Shown here piece after piece: positions 10,544 through 20,170 of a stretch of DNA of 64,000 nt (positions are counted from its first letter, which is position 1; each line of letters opens with the position of its first letter). The DNA is from Thermomicrobiaceae bacterium. GTDB lineage: Bacteria; Chloroflexota; Chloroflexia; Thermomicrobiales; Thermomicrobiaceae. The DNA is taken from assembly GCA_014874455.1 (NCBI GenBank), contig JADBJL010000090.1, forward strand, positions 99,132 through 163,131, written 5' to 3'. The translations under genes and the position numbers were made by a program. The notes beneath the pieces are model-generated. The model was not told the DNA's origin and ran no database searches. It worked only from the letters and a program-made list of their open reading frames with translations.

Positions 10544-11497
10544 GTGCGAGTCCTTGTTGCTGGAGGCGCTGGGTTCATCGGGTCGCACCTGTGCGAGTCG
10601 CTGCTGCATTCGGGGTGGGAAGTCGTCGCTGTCGATAACCTGATCACTGGGCGACTGGCCAACCTGGCTAGCCTCCTCGATCACCCGCGCTTCACCTTCA
10701 TCCAGCACGACATCACCGAGCCGCTCGACCTCGATGTGGACGCCATTTTCCACCTTGCCAGCCCGGCCAGCCCGGTCGGCTACCGCCGGCACTCGATCGA
10801 GACACACCTTGTCAACTCGCTCGGTACTTTCCATCTGCTCCAGCTCGCGCGCCGCCGAAGCGCGCGCTTTCTCTTCGCCTCGACCTCGGAGGTCTACGGC
10901 GATCCCCAAATCCACCCTCAGCCCGAAACCTATCACGGCAACGTGAATCCAGTCGGGCCACGAAGCTGTTACGACGAGAGCAAGCGTTTCGGCGAGTCGC
11001 TGACCATGGAGTTCGTGCGTACCTTCGGCCTCGACGCGCGCATCGTCCGTATCTTCAACACCTACGGCCCGCGAACCGATCCTGGAGATGGCCGGGTGGT
11101 GCCGAACTTCGTCATGCGGGCGTTGCGCGGCGAACCACTGGTCGTTTATGGTGACGGCAAGCAGACGCGCTCCTTGTGTTACGTCAGCGATATGGTTCGT
11201 GGTATCCGGCTCGCGCTGGAACTCGAGGGACTCGCCGGTGAAGTGATCAATCTCGGCAATCCCGATGAACGCACCGTGCTCGAGCTGGCCCAGCTCATCC
11301 TGGAGCTGACCGGCTCGTCTTCTCCCGTGACCTTCGCCCCACAGCGGCCCGACGACCCCGTCCGGCGATGCCCGGACATCGCCAAGGCTCGTCGCCTTCT
11401 CGGTTGGGAGCCCTCGGTTAACCTTCGCGAGGGCCTCAGGATGACGATCGCCTACTTCGCTGGAACGCTCGACCATGCTCCCGCTCCCGGCGCATAG
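10544..11497 (+). CDS. UDP-glucuronate decarboxylase-like NAD-dependent epimerase
   Basis: A 317-residue extended SDR enzyme. The Rossmann motif GGAGFIGSH is at residue 7, STSEVYGD provides the catalytic Ser/Thr, and YDESKRFGE provides the YxxxK pair. The segments GNVNPVGPRSCYDE and FNTYGPR are characteristic of UDP-xylose synthase (Uxs), which converts UDP-glucuronate to UDP-xylose. The substrate assignment rests on these segments; a related 4,6-dehydratase or epimerase is less likely. The start is GTG 10544, after GAAGGAG. It supplies a nucleotide sugar to the surrounding polysaccharide cluster. Confidence 0.85.
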   Translation: MRVLVAGGAGFIGSHLCESLLHSGWEVVAVDNLITGRLANLASLLDHPRFTFIQHDITEPLDLDVDAIFHLASPASPVGYRRHSIETHLVNSLGTFHLLQLARRRSARFLFASTSEVYGDPQIHPQPETYHGNVNPVGPRSCYDESKRFGESLTMEFVRTFGLDARIVRIFNTYGPRTDPGDGRVVPNFVMRALRGEPLVVYGDGKQTRSLCYVSDMVRGIRLALELEGLAGEVINLGNPDERTVLELAQLILELTGSSSPVTFAPQRPDDPVRRCPDIAKARRLLGWEPSVNLREGLRMTIAYFAGTLDHAPAPGA

Positions 11498-13073
11498 CTT
11501 GGCGCGCGCCCGCGCGTCCGGACGCCTCGCATCAGTCGGAGGGCTGCTGGCATCGCTCGTACTCGCGCTGGCGATATTCTCACTCCCCCTGCCACTGAAT
11601 CTGCTTCTGGTACCGGGAGCGATACTGGGCATCCTTGTCCTCCTCTTTCCGGCGTCGGCGCCGATCCTCTTGGTGGCTTCAGTACCGATCCAGGACGCCG
11701 GAGCGGTCTCACTCGGCGTCCAGACGCTGACGGCAACCAAAGCGGCGGTCGCCACCACGGCGATCGTTCTGCCGCTGGTGCTGCTCGCGAAACGCAGCGC
11801 ATTGCGCGTGCCGCCGCTGGCGCTAGCGCTCGTGCTCTACATGCTGGCTCAGGTAATCTCGCTGCGGTCGGCACGAGAACTCCTGCCTGGTTTGGCGGAG
11901 ATCTATCGCTGGGGGGTCGCGCTCCTCGCATTCCTCGCGGTGCTTCACCTCGTGCGCGGCAGAGCGGCGGTGCTCTGGTTGAGTCTGGTAGTGGCGATCG
12001 GGGCCATCGGGGAGGCTGTGTTGGGTGCGACCCAGTCTTTCCTGCGTCTGGGGCCGGAGAGTTTCGCGGTCGGCAACCTGTTTCGGGCTTACGGCACGTT
12101 CGGTAAGCCCAACCCCTATGCTGGCTACCTCGAGATGACCGGGCTGTGGCTGCTGCCGATGGCCATCTGGGCCCTCCGCGAGTGCCTGGCCTCGCTCGCT
12201 GGCTGGAGACAGGCACGGCTGGCCGGCTTCACGGCTAGCCGCCAGGCCCGGCGCGCACTCCTGCGCCAGCTCGGGGTATGTACCTGGCTCGCCTCGGGGA
12301 GCGCTGCGAGTCTCGTCGGTATTGGCCTCAGCTTCTCACGCGGGGCGTGGCTGGGTGTCACAGCCGGGATCGGCGTCCTGCTCCTGGCCGCCTCGCGACG
12401 CGTGCAGATCCTTGCCCTCGGTCTAGCGCTAGCAGGTATGGTGGTTCTCCTGGCTGGCGGCGCGGCCCTCCTCCCAGCCGCACTGCGAGAGCGCGCAGTG
12501 CAGCTCACGTCTCAGCTTCGCCTTTTCGATGTCCGAGATGTCCAGCTCACCGACGAGAACTTCGCCGCCATCGAGCGCATGACGCACTGGCAGGCCGGCC
12601 TGGAGATGGCAAAAGCGTCTCCCCTGACCGGGGTGGGTGTAGGAAACTACAACGTTCGCGTCCCGGAGGTCTCTCCTCATCCGCTGTTCCGGATCTCCCA
12701 GGGCCACGCGCACAACTACTACATCCATGCTGCGGCCGAGACGGGTTTGCTTGGACTGGCGACGTACCTGCTGGTCTTGTCGACCGGAGTCGCCACGGCG
12801 ATCCGCGCCTCGAGGCGCGGGCCCACCCCACTCGACCGCGCTCTTGGTCTCGGGGCACTCGCGGCGACGACAGCGGTGATGGTTCATAATGTGGTCGAGA
12901 ACCTGCACGTGCTCAACTTGCCGGTTCAGCTCGCCGCACTCTGGGCACTCGCAGCGTCGACCCATGTCGACCGGATCGGCTCGCAGGCAGAGTCCTGGAA
13001 ATTGTCTGTCTCCGGCAAGGACGATGGATTCCGTGATGGATACCGAGCGGGCAACCAGCGCGACGCCGGTTGA
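11475..13073 (+). CDS. O-antigen ligase/polymerase (Wzy/WaaL-like) membrane protein, second copy
   Basis: A 532-residue polytopic membrane protein. The first half is a series of hydrophobic helices. FGKPNPYAGYLEM near residue 210 and GVGVGNYNVRVPEV followed by GHAHNYYIHAAAETGLLG near residues 390-430 match the Wzy_C signature, in which HAHNxY lies in the active-site loop. It starts at ATG 11475, 23 bp inside the end of the epimerase gene. It is clearly different in sequence from the first ligase in this cluster, so the two probably act on different glycans or at different steps (polymerase versus ligase). Confidence 0.85.
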   Translation: MLPLPAHSLARARASGRLASVGGLLASLVLALAIFSLPLPLNLLLVPGAILGILVLLFPASAPILLVASVPIQDAGAVSLGVQTLTATKAAVATTAIVLPLVLLAKRSALRVPPLALALVLYMLAQVISLRSARELLPGLAEIYRWGVALLAFLAVLHLVRGRAAVLWLSLVVAIGAIGEAVLGATQSFLRLGPESFAVGNLFRAYGTFGKPNPYAGYLEMTGLWLLPMAIWALRECLASLAGWRQARLAGFTASRQARRALLRQLGVCTWLASGSAASLVGIGLSFSRGAWLGVTAGIGVLLLAASRRVQILALGLALAGMVVLLAGGAALLPAALRERAVQLTSQLRLFDVRDVQLTDENFAAIERMTHWQAGLEMAKASPLTGVGVGNYNVRVPEVSPHPLFRISQGHAHNYYIHAAAETGLLGLATYLLVLSTGVATAIRASRRGPTPLDRALGLGALAATTAVMVHNVVENLHVLNLPVQLAALWALAASTHVDRIGSQAESWKLSVSGKDDGFRDGYRAGNQRDAG

Positions 13074-14094
13074 AGTCGAGCCGGGTCAGGACACACGGCA
13101 CCCGCGCCTGACGGATCTCAGGGTGTGGGGACGCCTAGCGGGTTCGTTGCTGCTCGCTGCTGCGATCGGGGCCTTCGGCCTTTCGCGGCTCGACCTCGAC
13201 GTCTCGGTCGTGGTGGAAGAGCTCCTCCGCGCCCAACCACTCCTGCTCGCGGTCTCTCTGGTCGTCTACTACGGCTCGATGCCACTGCGGGCGTGGCGAT
13301 GGAAGGTGATCCTCGAACGATCCGATGCGCTACCGGGTCTCGAGGCGAAGTTGCCCGCTCTGCCGAGCCTGCTGCGTATCTACTTGCTCGGCTGGCTCGT
13401 CAACTGCCTGCTGCCGGCCAAGGCGGGAGAGGTCTATCGCACGTACCTGCTCCGGCGGCAGTCGGGGGTGCGCCTCAGCAGCACCTTCGGTACCGTCATC
13501 TTCGAGCGTGCCAGCGATCTCCTCGCGTTGACCTCGCTGTTCGTCGTCTTCGGAGCCATCGTCTTCGGTGGCCGGCTCATGGACACCGCGCGGCACTGGG
13601 TGGTCTGGGCGCTGCTGCTGGCGCTGTCGGTCATCGTCATCCTCGCGGTCACCTACGCGCTGCGGGGAAGGCTCGTCGAGCTGCTTCCCACTGCGCTTCG
13701 CCAGGTCTTCTGGGGTCTGCAACAGGGCCTGTTCGGCAGCCTCGAGCGCCTTCCCCTGATCGCTCTTCTGACCGCGGCCATCTGGAGCCTCGAAGGCGTG
13801 CGGTTCTTCGCCGCCGCCAAGGCCGTCGGCGTCTCTCTTCCCTTCGCCGTCGCGTTCCTGGCGGCCTTGCTTGCCTCGCTCCTGACGACCGTGCCCCTCA
13901 CGCCCGCCGGAGTCGGTGTGGTCGAGACCGGCGTCGTTGGGCTGTTGTTGCTGCTCGGCGTCGCTGAATCATCCGCTGTGTCGGTGGCTATCCTCGACAG
14001 GCTGGTGGCCTACTGGAGCGTCCTCGTCGTCGTCCCGCCGGTCTGGGCGTATTCACGCTTGCGGTCGCTCAAGCATGATGCGCATCGCGCTTGA
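13024..14094 (+). CDS. Lysylphosphatidylglycerol synthase TM-like / flippase-like membrane protein (UPF0104)
   Basis: A 356-residue protein with a cytoplasmic N-terminal stretch of about 35 residues followed by eight or so helices. Family landmarks are MPLRAWRWKVILER, LLGWLVNCLLPAKAGEVYRTYLL (the conserved N-x-L-P-x-K/R-x-G-E segment), GTVIFERASDLLAL and PLTPAGVGVVETG near the C-terminus. These define the LPG_synthase_TM family (PF03706), found in MprF and in many glycan clusters as a possible lipid transporter. ATG 13024 starts just after AAGGA and overlaps the upstream gene by 50 bp. A lipid-linked sugar transport role is inferred from context. Confidence 0.82.
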   Translation: MDSVMDTERATSATPVEVEPGQDTRHPRLTDLRVWGRLAGSLLLAAAIGAFGLSRLDLDVSVVVEELLRAQPLLLAVSLVVYYGSMPLRAWRWKVILERSDALPGLEAKLPALPSLLRIYLLGWLVNCLLPAKAGEVYRTYLLRRQSGVRLSSTFGTVIFERASDLLALTSLFVVFGAIVFGGRLMDTARHWVVWALLLALSVIVILAVTYALRGRLVELLPTALRQVFWGLQQGLFGSLERLPLIALLTAAIWSLEGVRFFAAAKAVGVSLPFAVAFLAALLASLLTTVPLTPAGVGVVETGVVGLLLLLGVAESSAVSVAILDRLVAYWSVLVVVPPVWAYSRLRSLKHDAHRA

Positions 14095-15214
14095 CTATAC
14101 CGCGGCGTTGACCCAGCATGCCGGCATCGGGCGCTACGTGCGCGAGTTGGCCAGGGCGCTGATCCCCCTTTTGGGGAGCCAGGAGGAACTGGTTCTCTGG
14201 CACGGACGCGTCGTTGCGCCTGTGGCACGCGAGTGGCCGGAGAGCGCACCCGTCCGAGAGGTCGAGCTACCTTTCTCGCCGACCTGGGTCACGCGGCTGT
14301 GGCAACGTCTCCGTGTGCCGCTGCCCCTCGAACGCTTCACCGGCTCGCTCACCGTGAGCCACGGGCCAGACTTCGTCGCTCCGCCGAGCCGCGCCCCCTG
14401 CCTGGTGACGGTCCATGACCTCAGCTTCATCGTGGTACCCCAGTACGCCCACCCGCGGCTGCGTGTCTACCTTGCTACCGCTGTTCCCCGCTCGGTACGG
14501 CGGGCAAGCGCGGTTATCACGGTGTCCGAGCAGGTGCGCCGCGAGGTCGTCGAGTACTTCGGCCTGCCAGCGGAACGAGTCATCGCCATTCCCCACGGCG
14601 TAACCAGTTGCCTTGGGCCACTACGCGAAGAGGAAGCGCGAGACACGCTCTCTCGACTCGGTGTCCACGAGCCCTACTTCTTGATGGTCGGAACGATCGA
14701 GCCACGCAAGAACCATCTCGGCGCTCTCGAAGCCTTCGCCATGCTGGCCTCACGGTACCCGGAGGTCTCCCTGGTCGTGGTAGGCCGGCCAGGCTGGCTC
14801 TCCGAGCCGATCATGCGGGCGCTGCACGAGGCTGCCGCGCGACTGCCGGTACGCTACCTGGGCCCGGTGACCAACAGGGATCTGGCCGCGCTGTATAGCC
14901 GGAGCCTTGCGCTGGTCTATCCTTCCTGGTATGAGGGCTTCGGGTTGCCGATCCTCGAGGCGATGGCGTGCGGGACATGCGTTATCACGACTGGTGGGGG
15001 AGCGCCCGCCGAGATGGCCGGCGACGCCGCGCTGACGATCACGCCTGGCCAGCCGGAAACCCTGGCGGACGCGATGGAGCGACTGATCGCTGACGCTGCC
15101 CTCCGTCAGCGGCTGGCTGAGTGTGGGAAGCGACGGGCAGCGGCCTATTCCTGGGATCGCACCGCGCGGCTTCACCTCGAGCTCTACCGGCAGATCTCCG
15201 AAGGAGCCGGCTGA
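14075..15214 (+). CDS. Glycosyltransferase family 4 protein
   Basis: A 379-residue GT-B fold glycosyltransferase. The N-terminal acceptor domain has RIALDYTAALTQHAGIGRYVREL. The C-terminal donor domain has MVGTIEPRKNHLGALEAF near residue 205, VVVGRPGW, RYLGPVTNRDLAALYSRS and SWYEGFGLPILEAMACG near residue 290. The last carries the E-x7-E motif of GT4 enzymes. It is the only recognisable glycosyltransferase in this cluster, so others must be encoded elsewhere. ATG 14075 overlaps the preceding gene by 20 bp; ATG 14078 is equally possible. Confidence 0.9.
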   Translation: MMRIALDYTAALTQHAGIGRYVRELARALIPLLGSQEELVLWHGRVVAPVAREWPESAPVREVELPFSPTWVTRLWQRLRVPLPLERFTGSLTVSHGPDFVAPPSRAPCLVTVHDLSFIVVPQYAHPRLRVYLATAVPRSVRRASAVITVSEQVRREVVEYFGLPAERVIAIPHGVTSCLGPLREEEARDTLSRLGVHEPYFLMVGTIEPRKNHLGALEAFAMLASRYPEVSLVVVGRPGWLSEPIMRALHEAAARLPVRYLGPVTNRDLAALYSRSLALVYPSWYEGFGLPILEAMACGTCVITTGGGAPAEMAGDAALTITPGQPETLADAMERLIADAALRQRLAECGKRRAAAYSWDRTARLHLELYRQISEGAG

Positions 15215-15393
15215 TGGTTCGCCTGCCGGGGCATCGGCGACGATGCGTTACCGGGCGTGCGGTCAGTGCCCTTCCGCTTCGTCGCCACCCTTCCGGCGTG
15301 TGCCTCGCAGCGACCAGGGCAAGGAAGATCGCCTGCTCTTGGGCCTCCAGCCGGCTCGCGGTTGCACACCGCTGACGGTCGAGGTCAGGTTGA

Positions 15394-16974
15394 ATGGTCG
15401 AGATGCTCGTTTCCTGGCCATCCGCGCCGCTCGCTTTTTCCCTCTTTGGCGTGGCGAATGCGCTAGCGCTGCTCGCGTTGGCCTGGAGCGGGCTGCCGGC
15501 CGTCGAGCGGGCGCTCACCACCTCGGCGCGGCGCGTCTTCACCAACAGCGCCATGCCGTTGGGAGCCCAGTTCTTTAACCGCGCGGTCGACCTAGTCTTC
15601 GCGGCCTTCGCCCTCCGGCTACTCGGCGTGGCCGGGAACGGCCAGTACGCCATCGCGGTCGTCACCTGGCTCTATCTCAAGACCATCTCCGACTTCGGAC
15701 TGAGCGTGCTGGTGACTCGCGAGGTTGCTCAAACGTCCGCCATCGCAGGGCGGCTCCTCGGCCTGACGACACTCCTCAGGCTCGTGGTGCTCCTGGCCCT
15801 CGGCCCGGTCGTCGCCGTGCTCGTCCTCGCTGGTCGCTCCTGGTTCCAGCTCTCATCGGAGAGCGTGCTGGCGATTCTGCTCCTGTACCTCTCGATAGTG
15901 CCTGGAAGCTACAGTGAAGCGATCAACTCGGTCTTCAACGGTCGCGAGCAGATGCACCTACCGGCTGCGCTCACGGTGCTCACGAATCTCAGTCGGTTCG
16001 GCTTCGGGCTCGCCGCGCTTTTCGCGGGGTACGGAGTGCCAGGTCTGGCCGCCGTCTCCGTCCTCGTAACCACGCTCTCGGCGCTGGCGTTTCGACTGGC
16101 GCTCCGCCACCTGCGCGTGCAGCCGATCTGGTCGTTTCCACTGGACGAGGCTCGTCGCCTCCTCGCCCTCGCCTGGCCGCTCCTGCTGAATGGCTTGCTG
16201 ATAACGCTCTTCTTCCGCCTGGATACCTTCGTCATCCAGGCGGCACAAGGCGACCGGGCTCTGGGAACGTACGACGCAGCATACAAGTTCGCGAACCTCC
16301 TGCTGCTCATCCCCTCGTACTTCGTCCTGGCAATCTTCCCGATCCTCTCGCGCCAGGCCGGAAGCGATCGCCTGCGCGACAGTTTCGAACTGGCGGCCAA
16401 GTTCCTTCTCCTCATCGCGTGGCCGATCGTGCTCGGTACGCTGGCGCTCGCGCCGATGATGATCCAAATCCTGGGCGGCAGTGCTTTCCTCCCCGAATCC
16501 GCCACCGTGCTCCGCGTCCTAGTCTGGTTTACGCCGTTGCATTATGTCAACGGCGTCGCGCAATACGCCATCATCGCGGTCAACCAGCAGCGCCAGATCG
16601 CACGAGCCTACATGCTTGCCACCGTGTTCAACCTGGTCGCCAACGTGTTGCTGGTTCCCCGCTACGGCTACCTCGCGGCCGCGGTGATCACCGTTCTCAC
16701 GGAGATCGTTCTGTTTATCCCGTTGCAGCGGGCCATTCACCGGTACGTCGGCGTGGTCTCCTGGGCTCGGCTGGGGCTGACACCGCTACCCGCGGTAGCA
16801 GCGATGGCTGGGGGAGTCCTGCTGAGCCGGTGGATCGAGCCGATCCTCGCCGTAGCGCTCGGTTTGCTGCTCTATCTCGTCGCCCTGCCCCTTTCGCGCG
16901 CCGTCGGCATGACAGAGTACCGGATATTGCGCGAGCTAGCTGGAAGGCCGCGTGCCGCCGGTTCACGTGCCTGA
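15394..16974 (+). CDS. Oligosaccharide flippase (Wzx/MATE superfamily)
   Basis: A 526-residue polytopic protein of the MOP superfamily that should flip lipid-linked repeat units to the outer face. Typical landmarks are NSAMPLGAQFFNRAVDLVF, RLLGVAGNGQYAIAV, then SDFGLSVLVTREVAQ, YSEAINSVFNGREQM and a C-terminal block with VLLVPRYGYLAAAVITVLTE. It has 13-14 hydrophobic segments. The first 45 residues add a hydrophobic segment before the normal start of Wzx proteins. A 179-bp gap separates it from the glycosyltransferase, the only sizeable gap in the cluster. Its stop overlaps the opposing lipoprotein gene by 12 bp. Confidence 0.88.
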   Translation: MVEMLVSWPSAPLAFSLFGVANALALLALAWSGLPAVERALTTSARRVFTNSAMPLGAQFFNRAVDLVFAAFALRLLGVAGNGQYAIAVVTWLYLKTISDFGLSVLVTREVAQTSAIAGRLLGLTTLLRLVVLLALGPVVAVLVLAGRSWFQLSSESVLAILLLYLSIVPGSYSEAINSVFNGREQMHLPAALTVLTNLSRFGFGLAALFAGYGVPGLAAVSVLVTTLSALAFRLALRHLRVQPIWSFPLDEARRLLALAWPLLLNGLLITLFFRLDTFVIQAAQGDRALGTYDAAYKFANLLLLIPSYFVLAIFPILSRQAGSDRLRDSFELAAKFLLLIAWPIVLGTLALAPMMIQILGGSAFLPESATVLRVLVWFTPLHYVNGVAQYAIIAVNQQRQIARAYMLATVFNLVANVLLVPRYGYLAAAVITVLTEIVLFIPLQRAIHRYVGVVSWARLGLTPLPAVAAMAGGVLLSRWIEPILAVALGLLLYLVALPLSRAVGMTEYRILRELAGRPRAAGSRA

Positions 16975-18153
16975 GGCTCGCCTCTCCAGCTCCACGGCGA
17001 CCACGTGCTGGTCGTGCAATCGCCAGAAGGCCATCCACCGCCCGTTCGGGGAGACCTCCCAGACCGAGTTGAGCACTTGCCCTGGAAGCGGGACTGTGCG
17101 CAGCCGCTCGCCGCTGCGTGCGTCGAGGAGCACGAGCGCGTCTGGATGGTCGCCTTCTCCGGGGTCGAGGAGCCAGAGAGCGTCCCCGCTACCAGCCCAG
17201 CGGAACCCGGCAGCGACCGGTAAGCGCCAGCTCTCTCGCGACGCGAGGTCGAGGATCCACAGTCCATCGCCACCCGGTTCGCCGCTGAAGGCCTGCACGT
17301 ACCCGAGTCGACGCCCGTCCGGTGAGAGGCGCACGTTATACAGGAACGTGCCCCTGACCAGGATGTCGACGGCGCCAGACTGTACGTTCACCAGCCAGAT
17401 GCCCGGCTGCTCTCCTCCTGGAGAGCGTGCCGCAACGAGCAGCCGCTGGCTGTCGGGCAACCAGGTGAGACTGGCGGCCTGGAGTTCGAGGAGCGCTCGT
17501 CGCTCCCCGGTCGCGAGCTCCGCCACCCACAAGCGTCTCACCCGGTTGACTGAGGAACTTGGCGTCCGCACCGGCAGCCGCTCGAGCCAGGCGAGCCACC
17601 GGCCATCAGGGGATGGCCAGCTCAGCGCCCCACCGGTCGGCACGACCGCCAGCTCATTCCCCTCCAGATCCACGACCGTCGTCCGCTGCTCCGGCGTATC
17701 GGGGAGGGCCACGATCCCCGCAGGCGAGGGGAGACCGAAGCGGGACGCGAGGAAACGGCGCTCACCGCCGGGTAGCGTGACCAGCCAGGCGCCCGCTGGC
17801 GCCTCAGGGCGCGTGTCGTAGACCAGCAGGCGCGCGTCGTCGACCCACGCCAGGAGACCGCAGCAGGTAGCGACTTCCATCTCAGAACCGGTCGTGCTCA
17901 CTCGAGCTGTCGGACTCGGTGGGACGATCGCTGCAGCCGCCAGGGCTGGTGTCGAGCTGGTCATCGGCGAAGGTCGCGGGGTCGGGGGTGATCCTGCGGT
18001 CGGGGTATCGGTGACCTCGACACGTGTCGGCTCCGGCGACGCTGTGACACGCCGCGGTACCGTCGTCGCTGGCGCCACGCCATGAGACGCGCGACAGCCG
18101 ATGACCAGCACCGTCAGCCAGAGCACAAAGAGAGCATATCGAAGCCGGCTCAT
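16963..18153 (-). CDS. Lipoprotein with beta-propeller (PD40/TolB-like) repeats
   Basis: A 396-residue secreted lipoprotein. The signal peptide ends LWLTVLVIGC, a usable lipobox, and is followed by about 70 low-complexity residues rich in Thr, Pro and Ser that form a linker. The rest contains repeated blades such as LSWPSPDGRWLAWLE, LTWLPDSQRLLVAAR, VRLSPDGRRLGYVQ and WEVSPNGRWMAFWR, the SPDGRWLA pattern of PD40-type propellers. Ligand and function are unknown. ATG 18153 is used; the longer frame begins inside the M23 gene. It follows that gene by 13 bp on the same strand and may be co-transcribed with it. Confidence 0.82.
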   Translation of the reverse strand: MSRLRYALFVLWLTVLVIGCRASHGVAPATTVPRRVTASPEPTRVEVTDTPTAGSPPTPRPSPMTSSTPALAAAAIVPPSPTARVSTTGSEMEVATCCGLLAWVDDARLLVYDTRPEAPAGAWLVTLPGGERRFLASRFGLPSPAGIVALPDTPEQRTTVVDLEGNELAVVPTGGALSWPSPDGRWLAWLERLPVRTPSSSVNRVRRLWVAELATGERRALLELQAASLTWLPDSQRLLVAARSPGGEQPGIWLVNVQSGAVDILVRGTFLYNVRLSPDGRRLGYVQAFSGEPGGDGLWILDLASRESWRLPVAAGFRWAGSGDALWLLDPGEGDHPDALVLLDARSGERLRTVPLPGQVLNSVWEVSPNGRWMAFWRLHDQHVVAVELERRASGT

Positions 18154-18166
18154 CTCCGATCCGTGC

Positions 18167-18880
18167 CTACCGGGGCGGCCAGGCGTCAGGGTAGGCATTC
18201 AGCGCTGGCCCCCCGAACCTGACCTCCGGCTGATCCCACGGCGTACGCCACCGGTGAGGCTCCTCATAGGCGAGCGCGAACTGCGTCCCATCGGTTCCCA
18301 GGCCCAGCGTGATTCCGCGCCAATCGGCATCGATGAGGGACACAGGGTTGAACGCCAGGCGCATGGTGCGGTCGCGGATCTCGAGATGCAGGTGCGGCGC
18401 GCGGTCGCACGCCGGGCTAGCCGGGTCACCGACCACGCCGACAGGGTCGCCGCGCTGCACGCGCTGGCCCGCAGCCAGCGAAGAGCGCTGGCCGAGATGC
18501 CCGTAGAGCGACCGGTAACCGTTCGGATGCTCGATGACCACGTTGTGCGGCGCAGAACCGTATGGCCCATCGACGGCGACGACCACGCCCTCGCCGATCG
18601 CGACTACCGGAGTACCACAGGGAGCGGCGAAGTCGACACCGAAGTGCAGACCCTGTCCTGCGCTGTACAGGTCTTCACGGTTGCGGTAGGCCCACACGGT
18701 GTTGCCGTAGAACTGGGTCACGAACCAGGTCGACGGCCCAGGCGGCGACATGAAGGGCAGTCCGAACGGTCGCTGGGCGGCAGCCGGCCGTGCCGATCCC
18801 AATATCATCAGGCCGCCGAGGCAGATCCACGTGAGGAGGAAGCCGGCTCGCGCTACATGACGGCGACGAACCTGACGCAT
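18167..18880 (-). CDS. M23 family metallopeptidase (LytM-like), secreted
   Basis: A 237-residue exported peptidase of the M23 family, which cuts peptide cross-bridges of peptidoglycan. An N-terminal signal peptide ends at ARPAAAQ, around residue 36. The domain holds HFGVD (His79, Asp83), GHLG (His128) and HLHLE (His163, His165), so the zinc and catalytic residues are complete. PSTWFVTQFYGNTVWAY before the domain resembles other Chloroflexota M23 proteins. Two Cys (Cys88 in APCGTP, Cys158 in SPACDR) may form a disulfide. ATG 18880 is supported by GGGAG upstream. Confidence 0.9.
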   Translation of the reverse strand: MRQVRRRHVARAGFLLTWICLGGLMILGSARPAAAQRPFGLPFMSPPGPSTWFVTQFYGNTVWAYRNREDLYSAGQGLHFGVDFAAPCGTPVVAIGEGVVVAVDGPYGSAPHNVVIEHPNGYRSLYGHLGQRSSLAAGQRVQRGDPVGVVGDPASPACDRAPHLHLEIRDRTMRLAFNPVSLIDADWRGITLGLGTDGTQFALAYEEPHRWRTPWDQPEVRFGGPALNAYPDAWPPR

Positions 18881-19102
18881 CTTCTCCCCGACTCCCTCAA
18901 GAACTCAAATCACCCGAGCACAAGAGACCATACCACAGCACGCACGCGAGTCCCCTGTCCGCCCCTCTCACGGCGTAGAATCGAACTGCCCGGCAGCCTG
19001 GGCGTCACGCGGAGAGGGTAGCGAGGAGACTCCACCTCTTTTCTGAGGGTGCAGACGGGGCGACTATCACTGTAGGCGTCACACGAAGCTGGAGAGCGCA
19101 GG

Positions 19103-20170
19103 GTGCTCATCGTCCTCGGGGGCGACAACCGGCTGGCGATCGACGAGCGGGTGCGCGAGCTACGCGTCCAGTACGACCCGAACGGGTTTGCGACCAGCAT
19201 GTTCTCGATGCCGGACTCCAGCATCGAGGCGGTTCGCGGCGCCTGCCTCTCCCCAGGTTTCTTCGGCTCTACCAGGTTGGTTATCGTCTACGACCTCGTA
19301 GTCTCGACCACCAGCCAGCGCTCGGGTCGACAGGCCGCGACGCTGCCACCGGCGCTGGCGGAGCTGCTGCGCGACTTGCCGGAGTCCACCGTCCTGGTGC
19401 TGGTCGAGCGCGCCCTCGATCAGACGAGTGCGAGCACGATCCAGCGTGCCGCGCCGACCGCCATCGTCGAGCGGTATCCCACGCCTCGCGGTGCCGAGCT
19501 GGTCGAGTGGACGGTGCGGCGCGCTCGCACGCATGGAGCCAGCATCGAGCGCGAGGTCGCGATAAGACTACTCGAGGCGCTCTTCCCAGCCACCTGGCAG
19601 CGCCCGGCTCGCGGCGAAGACCTGCCGCCCGACCTCTACCGGCTCGATCAGGAACTCGCAAAGCTCGCCGTGGCGGCACAGCCTGAAAGCACCATTACCG
19701 CCGCGCTGGTGGCCGACCTGGTCGTCAGCGAGGAAGCCGGAGACGACTGGGCGCTGGCCGATGCGCTCGCCAAGGGGGACGCGGAAGCTGCGATCAGGGA
19801 GCTGGAGCGGGCGCTGGCGCGGGGGGCCCAGCCGGAAGTCGTGCTCGGCCAGCTTGTCAGCCACTACGAGCCCTATGTGGCGCTCGTGAGCGCTCCGGGA
19901 GATCCGATCGAGCCGATCGCGGAGAAGACCGGACTCAGCGAGGGACGGCTCCGGCGGGGCCAGCGAGCTGCCTCGGGGCTCGATCGCGCTGCCGTCGCCG
20001 AGGCGCTGGGCTGGTTGCGCCGCCTCGATGCGGCGGTCAAACTCGGGCAGGCTGAACTTACGGACAGCCTTCCAGCCGTCGTGCAGCGCCTGGCCCAGCT
20101 CTCGGCAACACGAAACAGCGCGACGAGTTCATCTCGTCGCGCCTCGAAGTCGAACCTGAACCGCTCCTAG
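19103..20170 (+). CDS. holA: DNA polymerase III subunit delta
   Basis: HolA opens the sliding clamp within the clamp loader. The 355 residues follow the HolA architecture: N-terminal [17 protein letters not shown], then a RecA-like region with [16 protein letters not shown], a lid region, and a C-terminal helical collar with [21 protein letters not shown] and [19 protein letters not shown]. The tail after residue 335 is basic and Ser-rich. The GTG at 19103 follows GGAGAGCGCAG. The stop TAG shares the sequence CTAG with the stop of rpsT on the other strand, so the two genes converge with a 4-bp overlap. The holA-rpsT neighbourhood is common across bacteria and supports both calls. Confidence 0.93.
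   Translation: MLIVLGGDNRLAIDERVRELRVQYDPNGFATSMFSMPDSSIEAVRGACLSPGFFGSTRLVIVYDLVVSTTSQRSGRQAATLPPALAELLRDLPESTVLVLVERALDQTSASTIQRAAPTAIVERYPTPRGAELVEWTVRRARTHGASIEREVAIRLLEALFPATWQRPARGEDLPPDLYRLDQELAKLAVAAQPESTITAALVADLVVSEEAGDDWALADALAKGDAEAAIRELERALARGAQPEVVLGQLVSHYEPYVALVSAPGDPIEPIAEKTGLSEGRLRRGQRAASGLDRAAVAEALGWLRRLDAAVKLGQAELTDSLPAVVQRLAQLSATRNSATSSSRRASKSNLNRS

Noticed and set aside
15121..15393. Small frame between the GT4 and Wzx genes
   Set aside because: The 54-codon frame from 15213 has no ribosome site and its composition looks random; probably an untranslated spacer.
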